Source: Xanthostigma xanthostigma (taxonomy: Eukaryota; Arthropoda; Insecta; Raphidioptera; Raphidiidae). From it: a stretch of 64,000 nucleotides of DNA. The stretch's first letter is position 1; each line of letters starts with the position of its first letter. The notes below the pieces were generated by a model. That model saw nothing but the letters and a program-made list of their open reading frames with translations. It was not told the DNA's origin and did no database searches. Position numbers and translations under genes: made by a program. This document shows, in pieces, positions 42,982 to 55,683 of the stretch. The DNA lies in contig OY754475.1 of assembly GCA_963575645.1 (NCBI GenBank), positions 6,572,001 through 6,636,000 on the forward strand, in the 5' to 3' direction.

Positions 42982-43409
42982 AGAGGTTTAAAAAACATTT
43001 GGGTTCAAACACGTCGAAAAAATGGAATTATTTCAAGATCGAAATTTAACCCTTTATAGTAGAGATTAAAATGTGATCCTAGAATATTAATAAAATCGAT
43101 TTTGAAAGGGTGTATAATTATATAATGCGATGTAGATGTTAAATTGATCAAATATATTCAGAATAACACTACATGTTTTAAAACAAAGTTCTGAACGCGA
43201 TAAACTCAAAAACTACCGAACGGATTTTCATACGTTTTTCACCAAAGGACAGAGTAATTCAAGAGAAAGGTTTTTGTGTTTATAACTCAATAATATTTGA
43301 CGATAATTATTGAAGATGTCGGAAAAAACCAAGCCGACTGGGAGTTTTCATGCTTAATCTCTTTGACAGTTTGAAATTTTGAAATCGATTGATCCCGACA
43401 AGTTGAAAA
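42982..43409. other. Unassigned interval
   Basis: Contains text of the kind found in many insect repeats (AACTACCGAACGGATTTTCA near 43209), possibly a Helitron body, but no ends are found. Confidence 0.35.
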
Positions 43410-43590
43410 TAGTGAAGAGCAAACTCAGTCTTTGTCTTGCTTTTTGGCTACACTAGCAAGATCAAGACCCGCGCCAAAACCAAGACTAGAAGTATTTGAG
43501 CAAGAACACGGCCGAGACCGAATAAGCAAGGCCAAGACCAATACTGATACCAAACCTATCTCAGTCTTGGTCTTGCTTTGATCATCACTA
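43410..43590. mobile_element. Small hAT MITE, 181 bp
   Basis: Starts TAGTGAAGAGCAAACTCAGT and ends with the complement of TAGTGATGATCAAAGCAAGA. The 8-mer GTTGAAAA (43402-43409) and GTGGAAAA (43591-43598) match at 7 of 8 positions. The inside is simple, made of repeated AAGACC / GGTCTTG words. Confidence 0.7.
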
Positions 43591-43598
43591 GTGGAAAA

Positions 43599-44135
43599 TA
43601 CACGAGTTATTCTGTACTAACTTTTAAAATTTGTTGATTCTATTTGGACAGTGTAGAGTTCGTACACGGCCGGGACAAACATGTTGTTTTATCGCACGTA
43701 TGTTTATTTCAAACGTAGTATATATTATTTCGCATTATTTTAGACATAATGGGCCATTAAATGAGAACAATAAAGCTTCGCAGAGCTGCTTCGCGCCGTG
43801 TGGCGGGTTATTTAAATTGCGTTTTAAGACGTTTTTACTGCAATAAATATTCTAACGCCTGAGCCAAATACCACAACGGTGCTAAAAAATAAGTATACAT
43901 TATTTATTATCGTATATCATTGTTTTTCGTACAAATAGCGATTTGAGGTATTTTAAATTTATTGTGAGTGACCTGAAATTTATACGCCAATTAAACGCGC
44001 AGTTAAAAAGTTTTCAAAAAGTGCGTTTGTAAATTTTTTAACCGTCGCTTTGCAAGATTTATTTTCAGACGGGATAGTCGAAAAAAATTACGAGATGATG
44101 AGATCGCTTTTTATATCGACTCAATTGTCCTGACT
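43599..44135. other. Unassigned interval
   Basis: No feature recognised. Confidence 0.4.
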
Positions 44136-44300
44136 GTTTTTATAAAGAGCTAAAGTTTGTAAGTTTGGATGTAGGAGAAAATCTCCGAAACTACTCGAAC
44201 GAGTCTAAAAATTTTTTTTACCAATATTTAGAACGGACCTTCAAGATAGGCATATGTCGACAATCTACAAATTCGAGCGAAGCCGGACCGGACCGCTAGT
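44136..44300 (+). mobile_element. Helitron, family 1, shortened
   Basis: Enters the family-1 consensus at TATAAAGAGCTAAAGTTTGT. It follows GTTTGGATGTAGGAG and TATTTAGAACGGACCTTCA, skips the centre, and ends GCGAAGCCGGACCGGACCGC-TAGT. About 75 bp of the middle is missing relative to 62080-62320. Confidence 0.8.
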
Positions 44301-44647
44301 ATCTCATGAAAGAAAACGTCAAAATACTGTTCGTAAGAAATATGGTACCGAATTTACTGTAATGATAAATTTGTGAGATCACTTACCTGGCCTTTTGGTT
44401 CGTCTATGACAGTTGACACAAGCAGCTGAAAGACAACATAAAAGAAACCAATTAAAATAAAATAAAAAAATACAAAAGAAAGAAAACAAAATGGAAAAAA
44501 ACAAACATCTGTTGAATATTGTTTTTATTTCCTAGATCACATTTTATTTTCCTTTTTTACAATAATTATTTTTTAACATTAACAATTATTACTTTTTATC
44601 AACGAAATTTTTTATTATATATACCACAATATAAGTACATATATATA
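44301..44647. other. Unassigned AT-rich interval
   Basis: No feature recognised. Confidence 0.4.
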
Positions 44648-45085
44648 CAGGGTGTCTAATGAAAAAATCCACTCGTGGTGGTTCAGGAATCAAAAAAGAC
44701 ATCGCGCTTTGTTTGGTTGAAAGAGAATTATTTATAAAAATCACTAACAAAAAAAAAATTAAATAGAAATTGAGTGTAATTTTTTGCATAAACCAGTTAA
44801 GGGGCCATTCAAGTATTAAGTAAGCAGAATTTTAATAATGTTTGACCTCCCCCTTGTCAGCAAAAGTAAGCAAAGCTTTTACCCTTCCCCCCTATATGCT
44901 TACGTAAAAACTGTTATATATTTTTTAAAATCTGTTTTCTTTATTGTTATAAATAAATATTGCTGACGTCATCACCATCTAGACCCTACCCATCAAGGAA
45001 AAAATCCCCTCCACCCCTTTGGTGCTAACGTAATACTTGAATGGCTCCTAACTCGCGAGTGAAACTTTTCTCAATGGACACCCTG
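44648..45085. mobile_element. Tc1/mariner-like MITE hosting a Harbinger MITE
   Basis: Left end CAGGGTGTCTAATGAAAAAA; right end, minus strand, CAGGGTGTCCATTGAGAAAA. TA dinucleotides stand at 44646-44647 and 45086-45087. Inner TIR sequence around CCACTCGTGG / CTCGCGAGTG extends the match. The element at 44801-45048 is inserted in it. Confidence 0.8.
44801..45048. mobile_element. PIF/Harbinger-like MITE nested in the mariner-like MITE
   Basis: GGGGCCATTCAAGTATTAAG on the left pairs with the complement of GGAGCCATTCAAGTATTACG on the right. TAA is duplicated at 44798-44800 and 45049-45051, as expected for a 3-bp TWA target. Inner sequence is C-rich on one strand. Confidence 0.75.
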
Positions 45086-45087
45086 TA

Positions 45088-45431
45088 TGTACAGAAGACC
45101 CTCCATTTAAATTCGCTATTTCCATCTCTTTCTTTTTATATACAGCTTATACATAGATAGAAAAAGACGTAAAACGTGCCTTAAAAGGAATGTTTTGTTT
45201 AAATATAATTCTAACCCTGTATACTTAATTTCTGAAAAAAAAGTTTCATGTTTTCTTCATTCTTATTCATTATTTTAGATTCTACGATTAAAAACTTATA
45301 TTAAGGTTTTTATTTTTATTTATTAATGTCTTAAATTTCCTGAATATTATGGTATTTGCTCTAAGATTACTTTAATTTTGAATTTAATAAAAAATGTTGT
45401 TATTTATTTTTTTACTGATGGGTGACCGGAG
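45088..45431. other. Unassigned AT-rich interval
   Basis: No feature recognised. Confidence 0.4.
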
Positions 45432-45439
45432 TTGAGATC

Positions 45440-45930
45440 ATAGGCGTAGCAACGATTTTATCCTAGGGAGGGCAAATTTTCAACTCTACCTACAATTATA
45501 CTAGCTGCGGCGAAAGATGAAGCCACCGCGTCATAGTGACGTGAACGCATTGCGCCCGCCTTCTAGCTTGCTATTGGCTGTTTCGGAGATCCATGTGCGT
45601 CGAGTGTTTATTTTTATTTTACCGCTATAAATGGATTTATTCCACACGCCACTGTCTGCGGGCAAGTAGGCGTTCACTAGAATATTATTGATGACGTGCC
45701 TGGCTTCAACTCTCATCGCGGGCACTATACCAGCTGCTACTTATACATAATTTGAAAACTGTTCATAGAAACGAAATCGATCAACACGACTTTCTGGAGA
45801 AATTTCACGACAAAGAAAACGTAGATTATTGTAGATTTATCTTGTACGTGAACAATTAATATTGTAGGATGGGTCAGGAGGATTCTAGGGTAGGCCAGGC
45901 CCACCTGCCCCCCTCTTGCTACGACAATGG
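45440..45930. mobile_element. hAT-like MITE, 491 bp
   Basis: Left end ATAGGCGTAGCAACGATTTT leads to AGGGAGGGCA; the right end, minus strand, has GTCGTAGCAAGAGGGGGGCA. Flanking 8-mers TTGAGATC (45432-45439) and TTGAGATT (45931-45938) match at 7 of 8. The minus-strand frame at 45531-45725 lies wholly inside and is not recognised. Confidence 0.6.
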
Positions 45931-45938
45931 TTGAGATT

Positions 45939-47767
45939 CCACCAATTAGAAGTTAAATTAGATCTCGGACAAAAAATGAGTTTAAATTTTAAAAACGAGG
46001 GTTCGAAATAGAGAGAAATCTATTAGAATTAACTCGAAATTGATGACCTCTTGGTTCCGGCTTCCTCTTGTGAGATTATTTATCACAAATCCAAACGTTT
46101 TCTCAGAACAGAGTAAATAAAAAATATGAAATATGAAATTTAAAACATTAATTGTACAACGTTTTGTTGAAGAAGGAAAAATCACATTTTTTTTTATTAA
46201 AAAGGAGAGGTACATAACATCGTTGTTGATTTTTTTGTGTTCTTCTTTCTTCAATAAAAAAATCAAATAAAAAGGTGTCCTTAGAACAGGGATTATTCAA
46301 ATATACATAGGGTAAAATAATAAGAGCTATGCGCTAAAGAGTAAGGGTGGTAAGAAATTTCTGTTTTATTCGATCATTTCTTGTTTTTTTTTATTAATAT
46401 GAGCAAAACTTATGTAAATTAATTATTCATTAACTCATTTGTAGAGCAAACTTTTGGCAATATATTTTATATATAAATATTAGGGCGATTTTTTTGGTAA
46501 AAAATGTTTGGTTATAATCTCAAAAGTTACAATTTGACATAAAAAAAATATTCGTGTACTCAATTACAGAGCCAGCGCATAGAGAGCCCAATTTCCCATT
46601 TGATTAATTTAGGGAAATCTTGTAAATTATGTTCGTACTATCGCGTAAAAAAATTATAAAGAATTTTGAGCACAATAATTTTGTAGAAAAATTAATTAAT
46701 AAAGATTTGGATATTATAGAGTTACTATTGTGTTCAATTTTGAAACATTAATTCCACGTAGTATTATTCTACTAGGAGATGTCAATAAAAGTCAGATAAA
46801 CAAATATGTCAATTTGATTTAAAAAAAATATTATAAGAAAAGTTTACAATTAATTGTTTTTTTTTTTTAAGAAACGACCGTTTATCATAAAATATAAATT
46901 TCTCAGCATTGTATTGCAAAGGTGAAAGGTATTTTATTATAGAGCAATATTATGTACATAGCCATTATTATATATCTATTATTTATAAGAAACACAGATA
47001 TTCTTAAAAAAACTATTTTTTTATTAAAAAAATAATTGTGCTTTTGTTATGAACAAATATTGTTAAAACGTCCATGGATAAGTAATAAATAAATAAAATC
47101 ATTGGTATGACATTGTTTAATCGAAGTTCTACATTATATCAATAGGACCGAGTAATAAACCATTGAGTGCAATTATATAAATCTGGTTGAACATAAATAA
47201 TCTCTTGCATATAGTTAATAGTTAAGAGTGAATAAGTGTACTAGATAAACTCTGGCGTGTTTATGTCTTGTAAATATTTTGTGTAGGTACATAATATTAG
47301 AGACTTTATATTCCTCGTTAAGTTAAAGAAGTACTTTTCGTGTGTTTAACTGTCTTGTTAAACGTTTGTTATTGTAAATAATTAATTTTCACCACGAACT
47401 AGTTTTGTTACATTACTTTTCGATATTTCTTTCGTACAGCCAAATAATCGTTACGGCGCTACGTTCTTTTGTCCGGCATTTTACTGTCAGACATTTTATT
47501 AGCTGCGAGTGACGACCGGCTCCGATCCCACACTCCGCCTGTCTGCGAGCGTCAAATCAGGCTCCCGGTCCGCCCTTCGTCTAGTCGACAAACCTAATTG
47601 TCGTAGAAATGGATATCTGCAAATCTAATTGTTTGGACGCCTATATATAGATATGTGCCCGTCGGTAATACAGAAAGCGAGAAATCGATTGGGAAAAATG
47701 TACGAGTTGAGTTAAACACTTCAAACTTCCATACTAGGAACAAATATCAAGTGGAATAATCCATAAA
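45939..47767. other. Long unassigned AT-rich interval
   Basis: No repeat shared with the rest of the window. 47455-47590 is distinctly more GC-rich (CGGCTCCGATCCCACACTCC region), but frames there are short. Confidence 0.45.
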
Positions 47768-48166
47768 TGCGAAAGTAGGTCTATCTGTCTATGTTACGCT
47801 TTCACGGCCAAACCACTGGCTCGATTGTGATGAAATTCAATATGGACATAGCTTGAAGCCTGGGGAAGGACATAGGGGTTACCAACGCAACGGATTATTA
47901 TGGGCACGGCATTAATTGAGGTGCAAAATAGAAATAATTGATGATGACTATCACCAAATAACAAATACAAAAAAGTTTCATATATAACTCAGTGTATTAT
48001 CGAAATTATTCTTTGGCTGCTTGTCGACATGTCATTGACAATTTTTTGAAAAAACTCGGCACGTAAATGTAGAAAGGTTCGTCACCCCTGACATAGGGGA
48101 TGAAGTGGCGGTTGCGATATTGTATGAAGTTACGCTTTCACGACCAGACCGCTGGGCCGATTGTGT
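47768..48166 (+). repeat. Dispersed repeat F, two partial copies
   Basis: GTTACGCTTTCACGGCCAAA, ending in a CGATTGTGATGAAATT motif, is at 47794-47836. A second version (GTTACGCTTTCACGACCAGA) is at 48129-48166. This motif is widespread in insect genomes as part of non-autonomous transposons; element ends are not clear here. Confidence 0.5.
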
Positions 48167-48201
48167 TGAGATGAGAGAGAGATAGAGAGAAAGAGAGAGA
48201 C
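48167..48201. repeat. (GA)n microsatellite
   Basis: Imperfect GAGA run interrupted by GATA and GAAA, directly after the repeat F fragment. Confidence 0.8.
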
Positions 48202-48268
48202 TATAATATGTGATCGTAGATGAAAAATCCGCTTTGGATAACATTTTTATAAAATTTGTGCTTGTAAA

Positions 48269-48604
48269 TAGCTGTAAAAGTAACGAGAAATTGTGTACCC
48301 GTATGTATTCGTTACTTAAAGAACCAGTACCCGTTACTTTCGTATCGTTACGTTACTCGTTACTTTTCATATGACATACAATCGTGTACTAACAGCATCA
48401 AGCATGTACCATCGCATCGAGGCACGTCGCATACGTGATACGGTATGACTTCGTATAACGTACAACCGCATCAAACGAGTCGAACTGACATGGATACGAC
48501 AAATGCGAGTAACGAAATGAATTTGTAAGTAACGATTCGTTACTTCGAGTCAGACGATGTACCCGTTACTCAGTAACGAATACATATGGTTTGTTACAGC
48601 TCTA
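48269..48604. mobile_element. Probable hAT-like element rich in GTTACTCGTTACTTT
   Basis: Left TAGCTGTAAAAGTAACGA, right (minus strand) TAGAGCTGTAACAAACC. Subterminal AGTAACGA / TCGTTACT words resemble those of the hAT at 341-1836. No target duplication is seen. The right side abuts a Helitron fragment. Confidence 0.45.
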
Positions 48605-48945
48605 CTAGGCTATATATTATTGCGTTAAAATAAAAGCGCTTTTTGTGGAGTCCAATTTTGCAACGTAAGTCGACGAAAAAACGCCAGCAATCTACAAATT
48701 CGGGTCGCCAGTAAATAATAATTTAATTTGAAAAAAAAAACTCCTAGCCCTATAGCGTAGACCACAGTTTGAACAGCTTTTGCAACGTACGTCGAAAGAA
48801 CGCCAGAGATTTACAAATTCGGGCCGTCAGTATTGAATAGTTCAATTTGAAAAAAAAAACTCCTAGCCCTAGCGTAGGCCACAGTTTGAACAGCTTGTAT
48901 GTATAGTCGGTGACCCGTGTTAGTTCCAACATTGGAACTGGTTAT
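48605..48945 (+). mobile_element. Helitron, family 1, 3' fragments with a 119-bp tandem duplication
   Basis: 48605-48712 follows the family-1 consensus from GGCTATATATTATTGCGTTA to CAATCTACAAATTCGGG. At 48722 and 48842 the block AATTTGAAAAAAAAAACTCC then TAGCCCTA repeats. Helitron text (GCAACGTACGTCGAAAGAAC) lies between the two copies. No CTAGT end. Confidence 0.65.
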
Positions 48946-50399
48946 TTGTTCACTTAAAGTTGGTGAGCATGACGAATTCTCTCTGCACAACATATAGTGT
49001 TGGCAGTTGGCAGTAACTTGACCTAGGAAGCTTTTAGAAGACTTGTAACGGAGCCAAACCGTAACGCAGCACACAATACAATTCTGTTCTGCCACCATTT
49101 AGAAAATAATTTAACGAAATTGTATAGCCGAATAAAGGAACGCTCCTCGTTTGATTCTGTTTAATATTTTTGATAGTGTATACCAACTTTGCAAATAAAA
49201 ATTTTACTGCCTTTATTATCAAGTATAGTATATTAAGACTGCCAAAATACACCGATGGTCTTCTTTTAACTAGATTGCGTCATGCCAAGGAGGATTAAGT
49301 TCTTATTAAGTGGGCTTATGAAACGGGTACAGTACAATCGCTTTAATCCGAACAGTTACGTATCAAATTGTTCGAATTACTGGATACCATTGGCTGTAGA
49401 AGTTCTGTAATTATTCATTTTAAACTATCAAGCATATTGTTTTAACAACAAAATATTACCTATTTTAAACATGGTAAGATCATCACATCACGATTTTAGA
49501 ATTCTGGCTAATGAATATTTGAATTAAAGTATGCCCTCTGAGCACGTCTGTTTAGAGCAAAGAGAGTGAATTAACAAAGGCCAAGCCAAAATGACACATC
49601 GTAATGATCCGGATTTCTATAATCCCGATTAAATAAAGTAGTTCAAATTAACGAATGTTTGGACATTCGGTGCTTTACTGTACTCCTTTATTAAAAGAAA
49701 AACGCATTTAACAGAATTCATTTCTGTTGATAAAAACAAGAAATAAACTGAAGTAAGTTATTACATCTTTTTCTTCAATCAAACAGCAAAAAGAATACAC
49801 TAAACCGAAAATAATTCACTCTGTTATTTACGTTACATTTTTAACCTTTGAAAGGTTTTTGAAACTTAAAAATTAACGAAAATATTTTTCTCGCATGCAC
49901 AACAATAAATAAGGAACTGTTTTATATAAAAGTTGGAAATGATTTTAACTTTTCTCAATAAAAACGGAACCATTCTGTTAAAAGAAAAATCAACTATTGT
50001 GTTAATTTTTCATATAACAAAACAAGTTATTTTCTATTGAGAAACATTTTTGTATAAAAAAAGTCGCATACATGTTTTCTTAATAAAAAGTTGTACAAGT
50101 TTCTGTTTAAGTTTTATACGACTTGAAAATAGAAGAGATATTAATTTGCTGACGAGAGATTCCTCAATTCTGTTACAAGCTATTCCCAGATCTATAAAAT
50201 ATATAATAAAGTTTCGCAACTTTTTATAATACGATACTAACTTTTGTGCTTTTGTTAGGATTGGGCGTTAACTGGTTGTTTGTAAATGTCACAAAAATTT
50301 GTTATTGATTTTTTTTGCAGGGTTTACGAACAGATATGTCGTTTTTATTCGATTGTGTTGTTTGCGTCAAATCTTTCAATCAAAATTTCGACTAAACAA
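48946..50399. other. Long unassigned interval
   Basis: No feature recognised. Frames on the minus strand around 49034-49252 show no recognisable protein. Confidence 0.45.
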
Positions 50400-50858
50400 C
50401 GACACTCAAGTAACTGTGGACTTTGTGGCGTTATAGAGAGTTGTCGTTGAACGGAGAGAAGAATATTGCACGTATTAATAAAACTATTTCGTCAATACAC
50501 AAAGATTTTCTTTTACTCGCCATGTTCACAGTTTGAAAGTTTGTGGGCAACTAAGAATATGATAACTCATCGATAAGCAGCTGAGCTAAACAAATGAAAG
50601 ATAATCCCAACGAAAGAACGAATTTCTTATAATTATCGGTACGCATGATGCCGACAACAAAGCAACAAAATAACAAACAAGTACTGTTTATTGTTTAATG
50701 ATGACGTAGGTATTGTTGTCGTTATTTAGTGGGTGTGTCGTTATTTGGAGTGTATCATTGTATGAGCAACAAGGTAAACCAACTAGAGTTAAGTAATTTC
50801 GACGTTTTAAGGAGTTTGTCGTTATATCGAGTGACGTTAAATGGAGTTTACACTGTAG
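50400..50858 (+). repeat. Dispersed repeat B, copy 2
   Basis: Same blocks as 10205-10846, in the same order and orientation, with a shorter central spacer (50466-50576). Confidence 0.7.
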
Positions 50859-50869
50859 TTATAATTAAG

Positions 50870-51021
50870 CAAAAGCTTTGAAGTTTTGTACACATGTATA
50901 TGCCCGGTGATATAGTATGTAAATTCAATATGTCGGACGACAAAATTTTAGGTTATATCACATTATGCTATCATTACAGCTATCTGTCATTTTCGAGCAA
51001 CGCCGGGTAAAACGACTAGTT
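50870..51021 (+). mobile_element. Possible Helitron 3' end
   Basis: Ends AACGCCGGGTAAAACGACTAGT, a short GC-rich zone and CTAGT, comparable to the terminus at 58955-58996. The 5' end is not identified. Confidence 0.4.
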
Positions 51022-51780
51022 CGATGTTTATAAGTCTTGACTATCTCCTGTGTACGCCCCTGTCTTATTGAAATACACATTAAGTAAAGATCGAAATTTT
51101 TCTTAGGATTATTTGTTCATTACATTTTCTAAGCGAATATTTCAAAGTAGATAAAAACAATTGGTAGATCTGACAGTCGCTCTCTCTCCCTAAACCTTTT
51201 GAAACATGTTTGGATGTAGAATCCTTTGTCAATATTGACTTAATGTTGGCAATTCCCTTGACTCTATACCTTTGTCAGTTCCATGTTTACATTCACGGTA
51301 TTAGAGAGAGAGAAAAAACACTGATATTTCATAAAGCAAACCAAAAGTGACATACATCAATGCGTTTCAGATACACATTCAAAAATGTTAAATATAAATG
51401 ATGAACGAAAGAAGAATATTTCATTGATCAAAAAAGTTAAACAGCTCGTATTGAATTTTTGACAATTTCTATGCGTACAGTTCATTTATTTTATGTAACG
51501 TTAAATTCCAAGCGTTTCGTCGGTTTAAATTTAAATTTTAAGCAGCCTTTGTGCCACATTCATGAGACAATTAGTAACAACTTTATTTATGTTACATTAT
51601 AATTTATATTCATATATATTAATACGCTAAGGTTAAAGATGTTTGCCTCCCTTTTTAGAAAAAAACCTCACAATTTCTCCACATAAATTATATATCATTT
51701 TACAGATAATTGCTTGCTCTACTGACATCGACAACTAAAAAATTTATTATTGCTTTTGTTTTTGTAAATTAATTAAAATA
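51022..51780. other. Unassigned AT-rich interval
   Basis: No feature recognised apart from short (CT)/(GA) runs at 51179-51190 and 51303-51316. Confidence 0.4.
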
Positions 51781-52075
51781 CAGCAACGCTGAACAACGTC
51801 TGCCATCTGACGGCTTTAATTTTGAAACGACGTCAACACTTCCATCTGTCATCTGAACTTCATATTGTAATACAACAGACACAATACTGCATACTGCCAT
51901 CTGACGGTTTTAATTTTGAAACAGCGAGCAACGCTGAACAACGTCACAGCAAGGCTGCATGATGCCATCTGACGGCTTAGCTCAACGCTTTTGCTACTTG
52001 CGCCTCTATATGGCAATTTTAGTAAAATATTTCTTCGATCTGTCATATTATAATACAACAAAAAGAAGAACGTTA
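51781..52075. repeat. Local repeat with three GCCATCTGACGG units
   Basis: GCCATCTGACGG occurs at 51802, 51896 and 51964. TTTAATTTTGAAACG/A follows the first two, and AACGCTGAACAACGTC occurs at 51786 and 51929. Imperfect inverted TGTAATACAACA / ATTATAATACAAC words are near the edges. Origin unclear. Confidence 0.55.
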
Positions 52076-53023
52076 TAAGCAGTGTGCAAAATTAGAAACG
52101 AATTGAATACCTGCGCAATCATATTTAAAAAATAATTTTGTAAAGTGATAATTATTTAGTGCGAATAATTCGCACAGGTCACACTAGTATAATATGCTTA
52201 TTATAGTATAATTAAACATAACTAAAAAAATTTAATTAAAAGGCAACCAACGCGGATTGTCACCAGAAATAAAGCGCGTGACAACGATCTCTGGACTGAT
52301 CTCGACATCACGATGAACGCACATCAAGGCTAATCCAGTCAGGCGTGACTTTTAGATCGGTGCAAATTGGAATTTTTCCAAAAAAGCACAATTATTTTTT
52401 ATGACAATTTTGTGAGAACGAAACGTTTTAGTATACAAAAATGTAAAATTTATTTAGGTAGAAATTATAGACAAAAAACAAACAGTTATTATTCGAAAAT
52501 ATATCGAAATATCCGGTGAAAGTTTCAATTATTTCACATCACTGACACTCAAAATATAATTCAAAACCCAAAAAAATGGGAAACACCAACGTATTTTTTA
52601 ACGATCACTATAGTGACGTCATTAAACACTATTTTCAGCCGTAATCATTATTAATAATTTAGAAATAATTATGAAATAAAAATACCCACGAATTTTCTGT
52701 ATCTTACTTTTATGTCACAATGGCATTTAGTTTCAATTGAATAATAATTTTATAAAAGACCGCGCATACTTTTCGAGCCTGGACCTGTACGACCAGCACA
52801 GCACGAACCTGCAACCTGCACACGAACGACTAGATCGGTCAAGCACGGCTGGTTGCAGGTGCAGGGTCTATTTTGCGCTTATCCATTAACTAACATGCTT
52901 TCACGAACAGATTTTTCTGCTCCGTACCGTGCTGGTCCGTGCTTGATAGGTGCGCGCGATCTTCCAGCCATTAAAAACGTATTTCGTTAAGATATCTTTG
53001 GACAATAACGAAGTTAATGTCGG
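52076..53023. other. Unassigned interval
   Basis: 52760-52960 is GC-richer and contains partly complementary GCACGAACCTGCAACCTGCA / GGTTGCAGGTGCAGG segments that could fold. No coding frame. Confidence 0.4.
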
Positions 53024-53517
53024 CACTTCACATGGCTATTTGTATTTGTGTATTTGGCAAACAATTACCATGTGTGGACAGTCTATTTGACAAAGTGTTG
53101 GCCTTATTTGCCTATTTGACAAATAAGGCCAATACCAAATACGCGTTACCGTGCGCTTGTCGGTTTTTCGAGGCACATCAAAGGAGTCAAATAGGCAAAT
53201 AAACCGTCCACACAATGGCTATATTCAGATGCGCACGCGCCGTGAACCTGTACGGACGTGCAGTATTTTTGTGTCTGTGCTGTGAGCGAGAACTGGAACA
53301 ATTACTATTGAAAATGAATTGGGACAATGAAACAGTGCTAAAATTCCTGGAATTTTTAACCTTGCGTTCTGCTGCCAAATGTTTGTGTGTTTGTTATTTG
53401 ACTGCCATGTGTGGATGGTCGTATTTGTCTCTATTTGCATGTTTGCCTTGAACGTCATATATTTTGCCAAAAATACAACAAACACCCAATAGCGAACACA
53501 AATAGCCATGCGAAGTG
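53024..53517 (+). mobile_element. Long-TIR MITE C, copy 2
   Basis: Nearly identical to 13915-14426 across its length, with a few small deletions (for example near 53059 and 53203). Ends are CACTTCACATGGCTATTTGT and the complement of CACTTCGCATGGCTATTTGT. Confidence 0.8.
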
Positions 53518-54333
53518 CCACCATAAGATTGATGTGTTTTTTTAGGAAACACACTGTATTAAACATGATGTCGCAGTATATTTATTTCATTAATTAAATT
53601 TACATATTGTAAAATGTCAACGTATTCGAATAACATGGAGACGCCATGTCTACCTTCCAAAATATTCATCTATTTATTAATTTCAATGTAAAATATAAAA
53701 TTGAATAATATACCCTATCACGAGAGAAAAAATGCTTCTTCTATATAGGAAATGTATATTTATATTTTACAATTTGTTTCCTAAGCGTTAATAATAAAAT
53801 TAAAAAAATTAAAAGTTTTTCTTTTTAGTAACGTTTGAACTTCAAAAATGGAATAATTTATTATCATTGATAATCGCTGTGTTTAGTTACAAAGTCAGTC
53901 TGGCTCGAGTTTTGAATGCAGCCAAAATAAAATATTACCTTTTTTATATTAATGTAATCTTATAATGACGCCATTAAATCTATAATCAAATTGCGTTTTA
54001 AACACGACTTCAAACAATCTTTATATTTACATTTTTATGAGTGGCCATGAATCTTCCGAAGAGGGATGGCACCACCTTCGGTGTGAAAACATTGAATACT
54101 AAAAAAAAGTAATCGCATAACGGCCAGACGCACGCTGCTCGTCAAGTGTTTCGTCATTTTTTATACGTTCAAAAATTGTTCTGAAACTGTTAACCGAACT
54201 CATTGTTATTATTTGATTTAATTATTAGAAATTTGTTTTATAACAATGTGATTGTGACTGTTTTATTTGAATATATCAACAATCAACATTTTGAGGATGC
54301 GAAAACCAGAATCTTGCCATGGGCGCTTATGAT
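53518..54333. other. Unassigned AT-rich interval
   Basis: No feature recognised. Confidence 0.45.
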
Positions 54334-54826
54334 TAGGATGTGTCGCTCCTGAGCGAGTCGTTCATAATGAACGACTTCTTTCTCGGAGCGGAGCGAGTCG
54401 CTCTTTACTTTTGTGAATGACTCACTCCGAGCGCCATTGCTCTCTGCTGAGCTGTTCTGTACTGTTGCATTCGCACATTTACAGAGCGCACACAGCGCAG
54501 GCCACAGATGTACTAGTGAATTTTGCACGTACGTAGTTATCTTTGCTGAGTCATTTAATATTGAATGACACACTGTGTAAGTAGTACTAAGCTTACAGTG
54601 ACTTAAACCATTCACATTGACGTCGTTTACAAAGATATAATATTGTAACAATAAACATTGTTATTGTTAAACTTTTATTATACTGTATAGTTTATCCGAA
54701 ATGCGAATAATATAAGATCATAATTATATTAAAATGAGCTCAGAGCTGAGTGTATTGTGCTGTGCAATGCTTCGTGACTCCTGAGCATGCATATTGCATG
54801 ATGACAGTTCACACCTCTGCAGTCAG
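54334..54826 (-). mobile_element. hAT MITE, second copy, inverted and truncated
   Basis: Complement of most of 6247-6830 with high similarity, starting TAGGATGTGTCGCTCCTGAG (one base lost from the tip). A ~19-bp segment (TGCATATTGCATGATGAC) has been added near 54785. The far end (the left tip of copy 1) is missing. The open frame inside is shared with copy 1 but is not a recognised protein. Confidence 0.85.
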
Positions 54827-55683
54827 ATTTAATAAGACATTTTATCTAGTTACTTTATCTAGGTAGTAGGTACTGAGTATTTGTGCTTGTGATAGTGAAA
54901 CACTTTCTTTCTGATTCCGTACTGAAAGTTAATAAAATAATGTTCTTAAGTGTGAATTAAATTAAAGAGTTTTGTGTTATTAAAAAAATATATTTTTCTC
55001 TTTATTTCATGAAAATTATAATATCTGTTCTAATAATAACTAGAGAGTAGAGTAGAGACACAACCGAAAGAACTTTAATAGCTTTAAGCTGCTGCAGTTA
55101 TTAACGAAATTTGCATATTAGATTTAAATTTATTAATATGTTGTATATTAATTCAATATCACTAGCAGAGAACTATTAAATATTTCAGATAGTTTCCTCA
55201 AGTATTGGAAACCTACATAACTCCATCGCCTTGAACGACAGGCATGTGAAACCTTTGCTCACTTAATAACTAAACAAACAACTGAACTTTAAGATTGTTT
55301 TCAGAATGGTCTCGGCAATTTTGTTGATGGAAATATTCACACCGACCATAAAATCTCTGCGAACAATAAATGTTTTAAAGTGTTATTTAGTAGGAACAAT
55401 GTCCAATGTTTCAAATTTGTTTTGTGTACGTTGAATTCAAAGATATTTTCGAAAAAAAGTAATATTTCAATCAAAATAGTCCCATGGAAATTAAATACTA
55501 AGAGGTTGCCACAGAACACGGGAACATTAACGCTTTTTTCTGGACGCACGTTTCGCTAATCATGTTTGCATTATCAGATGATTAATGATCTCAACACGGT
55601 TAGCGGAACGACGCCGTGAAAAAAATGTAAATACTTGCAACAAGCAATGCTGGTTTCCAATCATTTCGTTACTGCTATATCTT
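54827..55683. other. Unassigned AT-rich interval
   Basis: No feature recognised. Confidence 0.45.
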
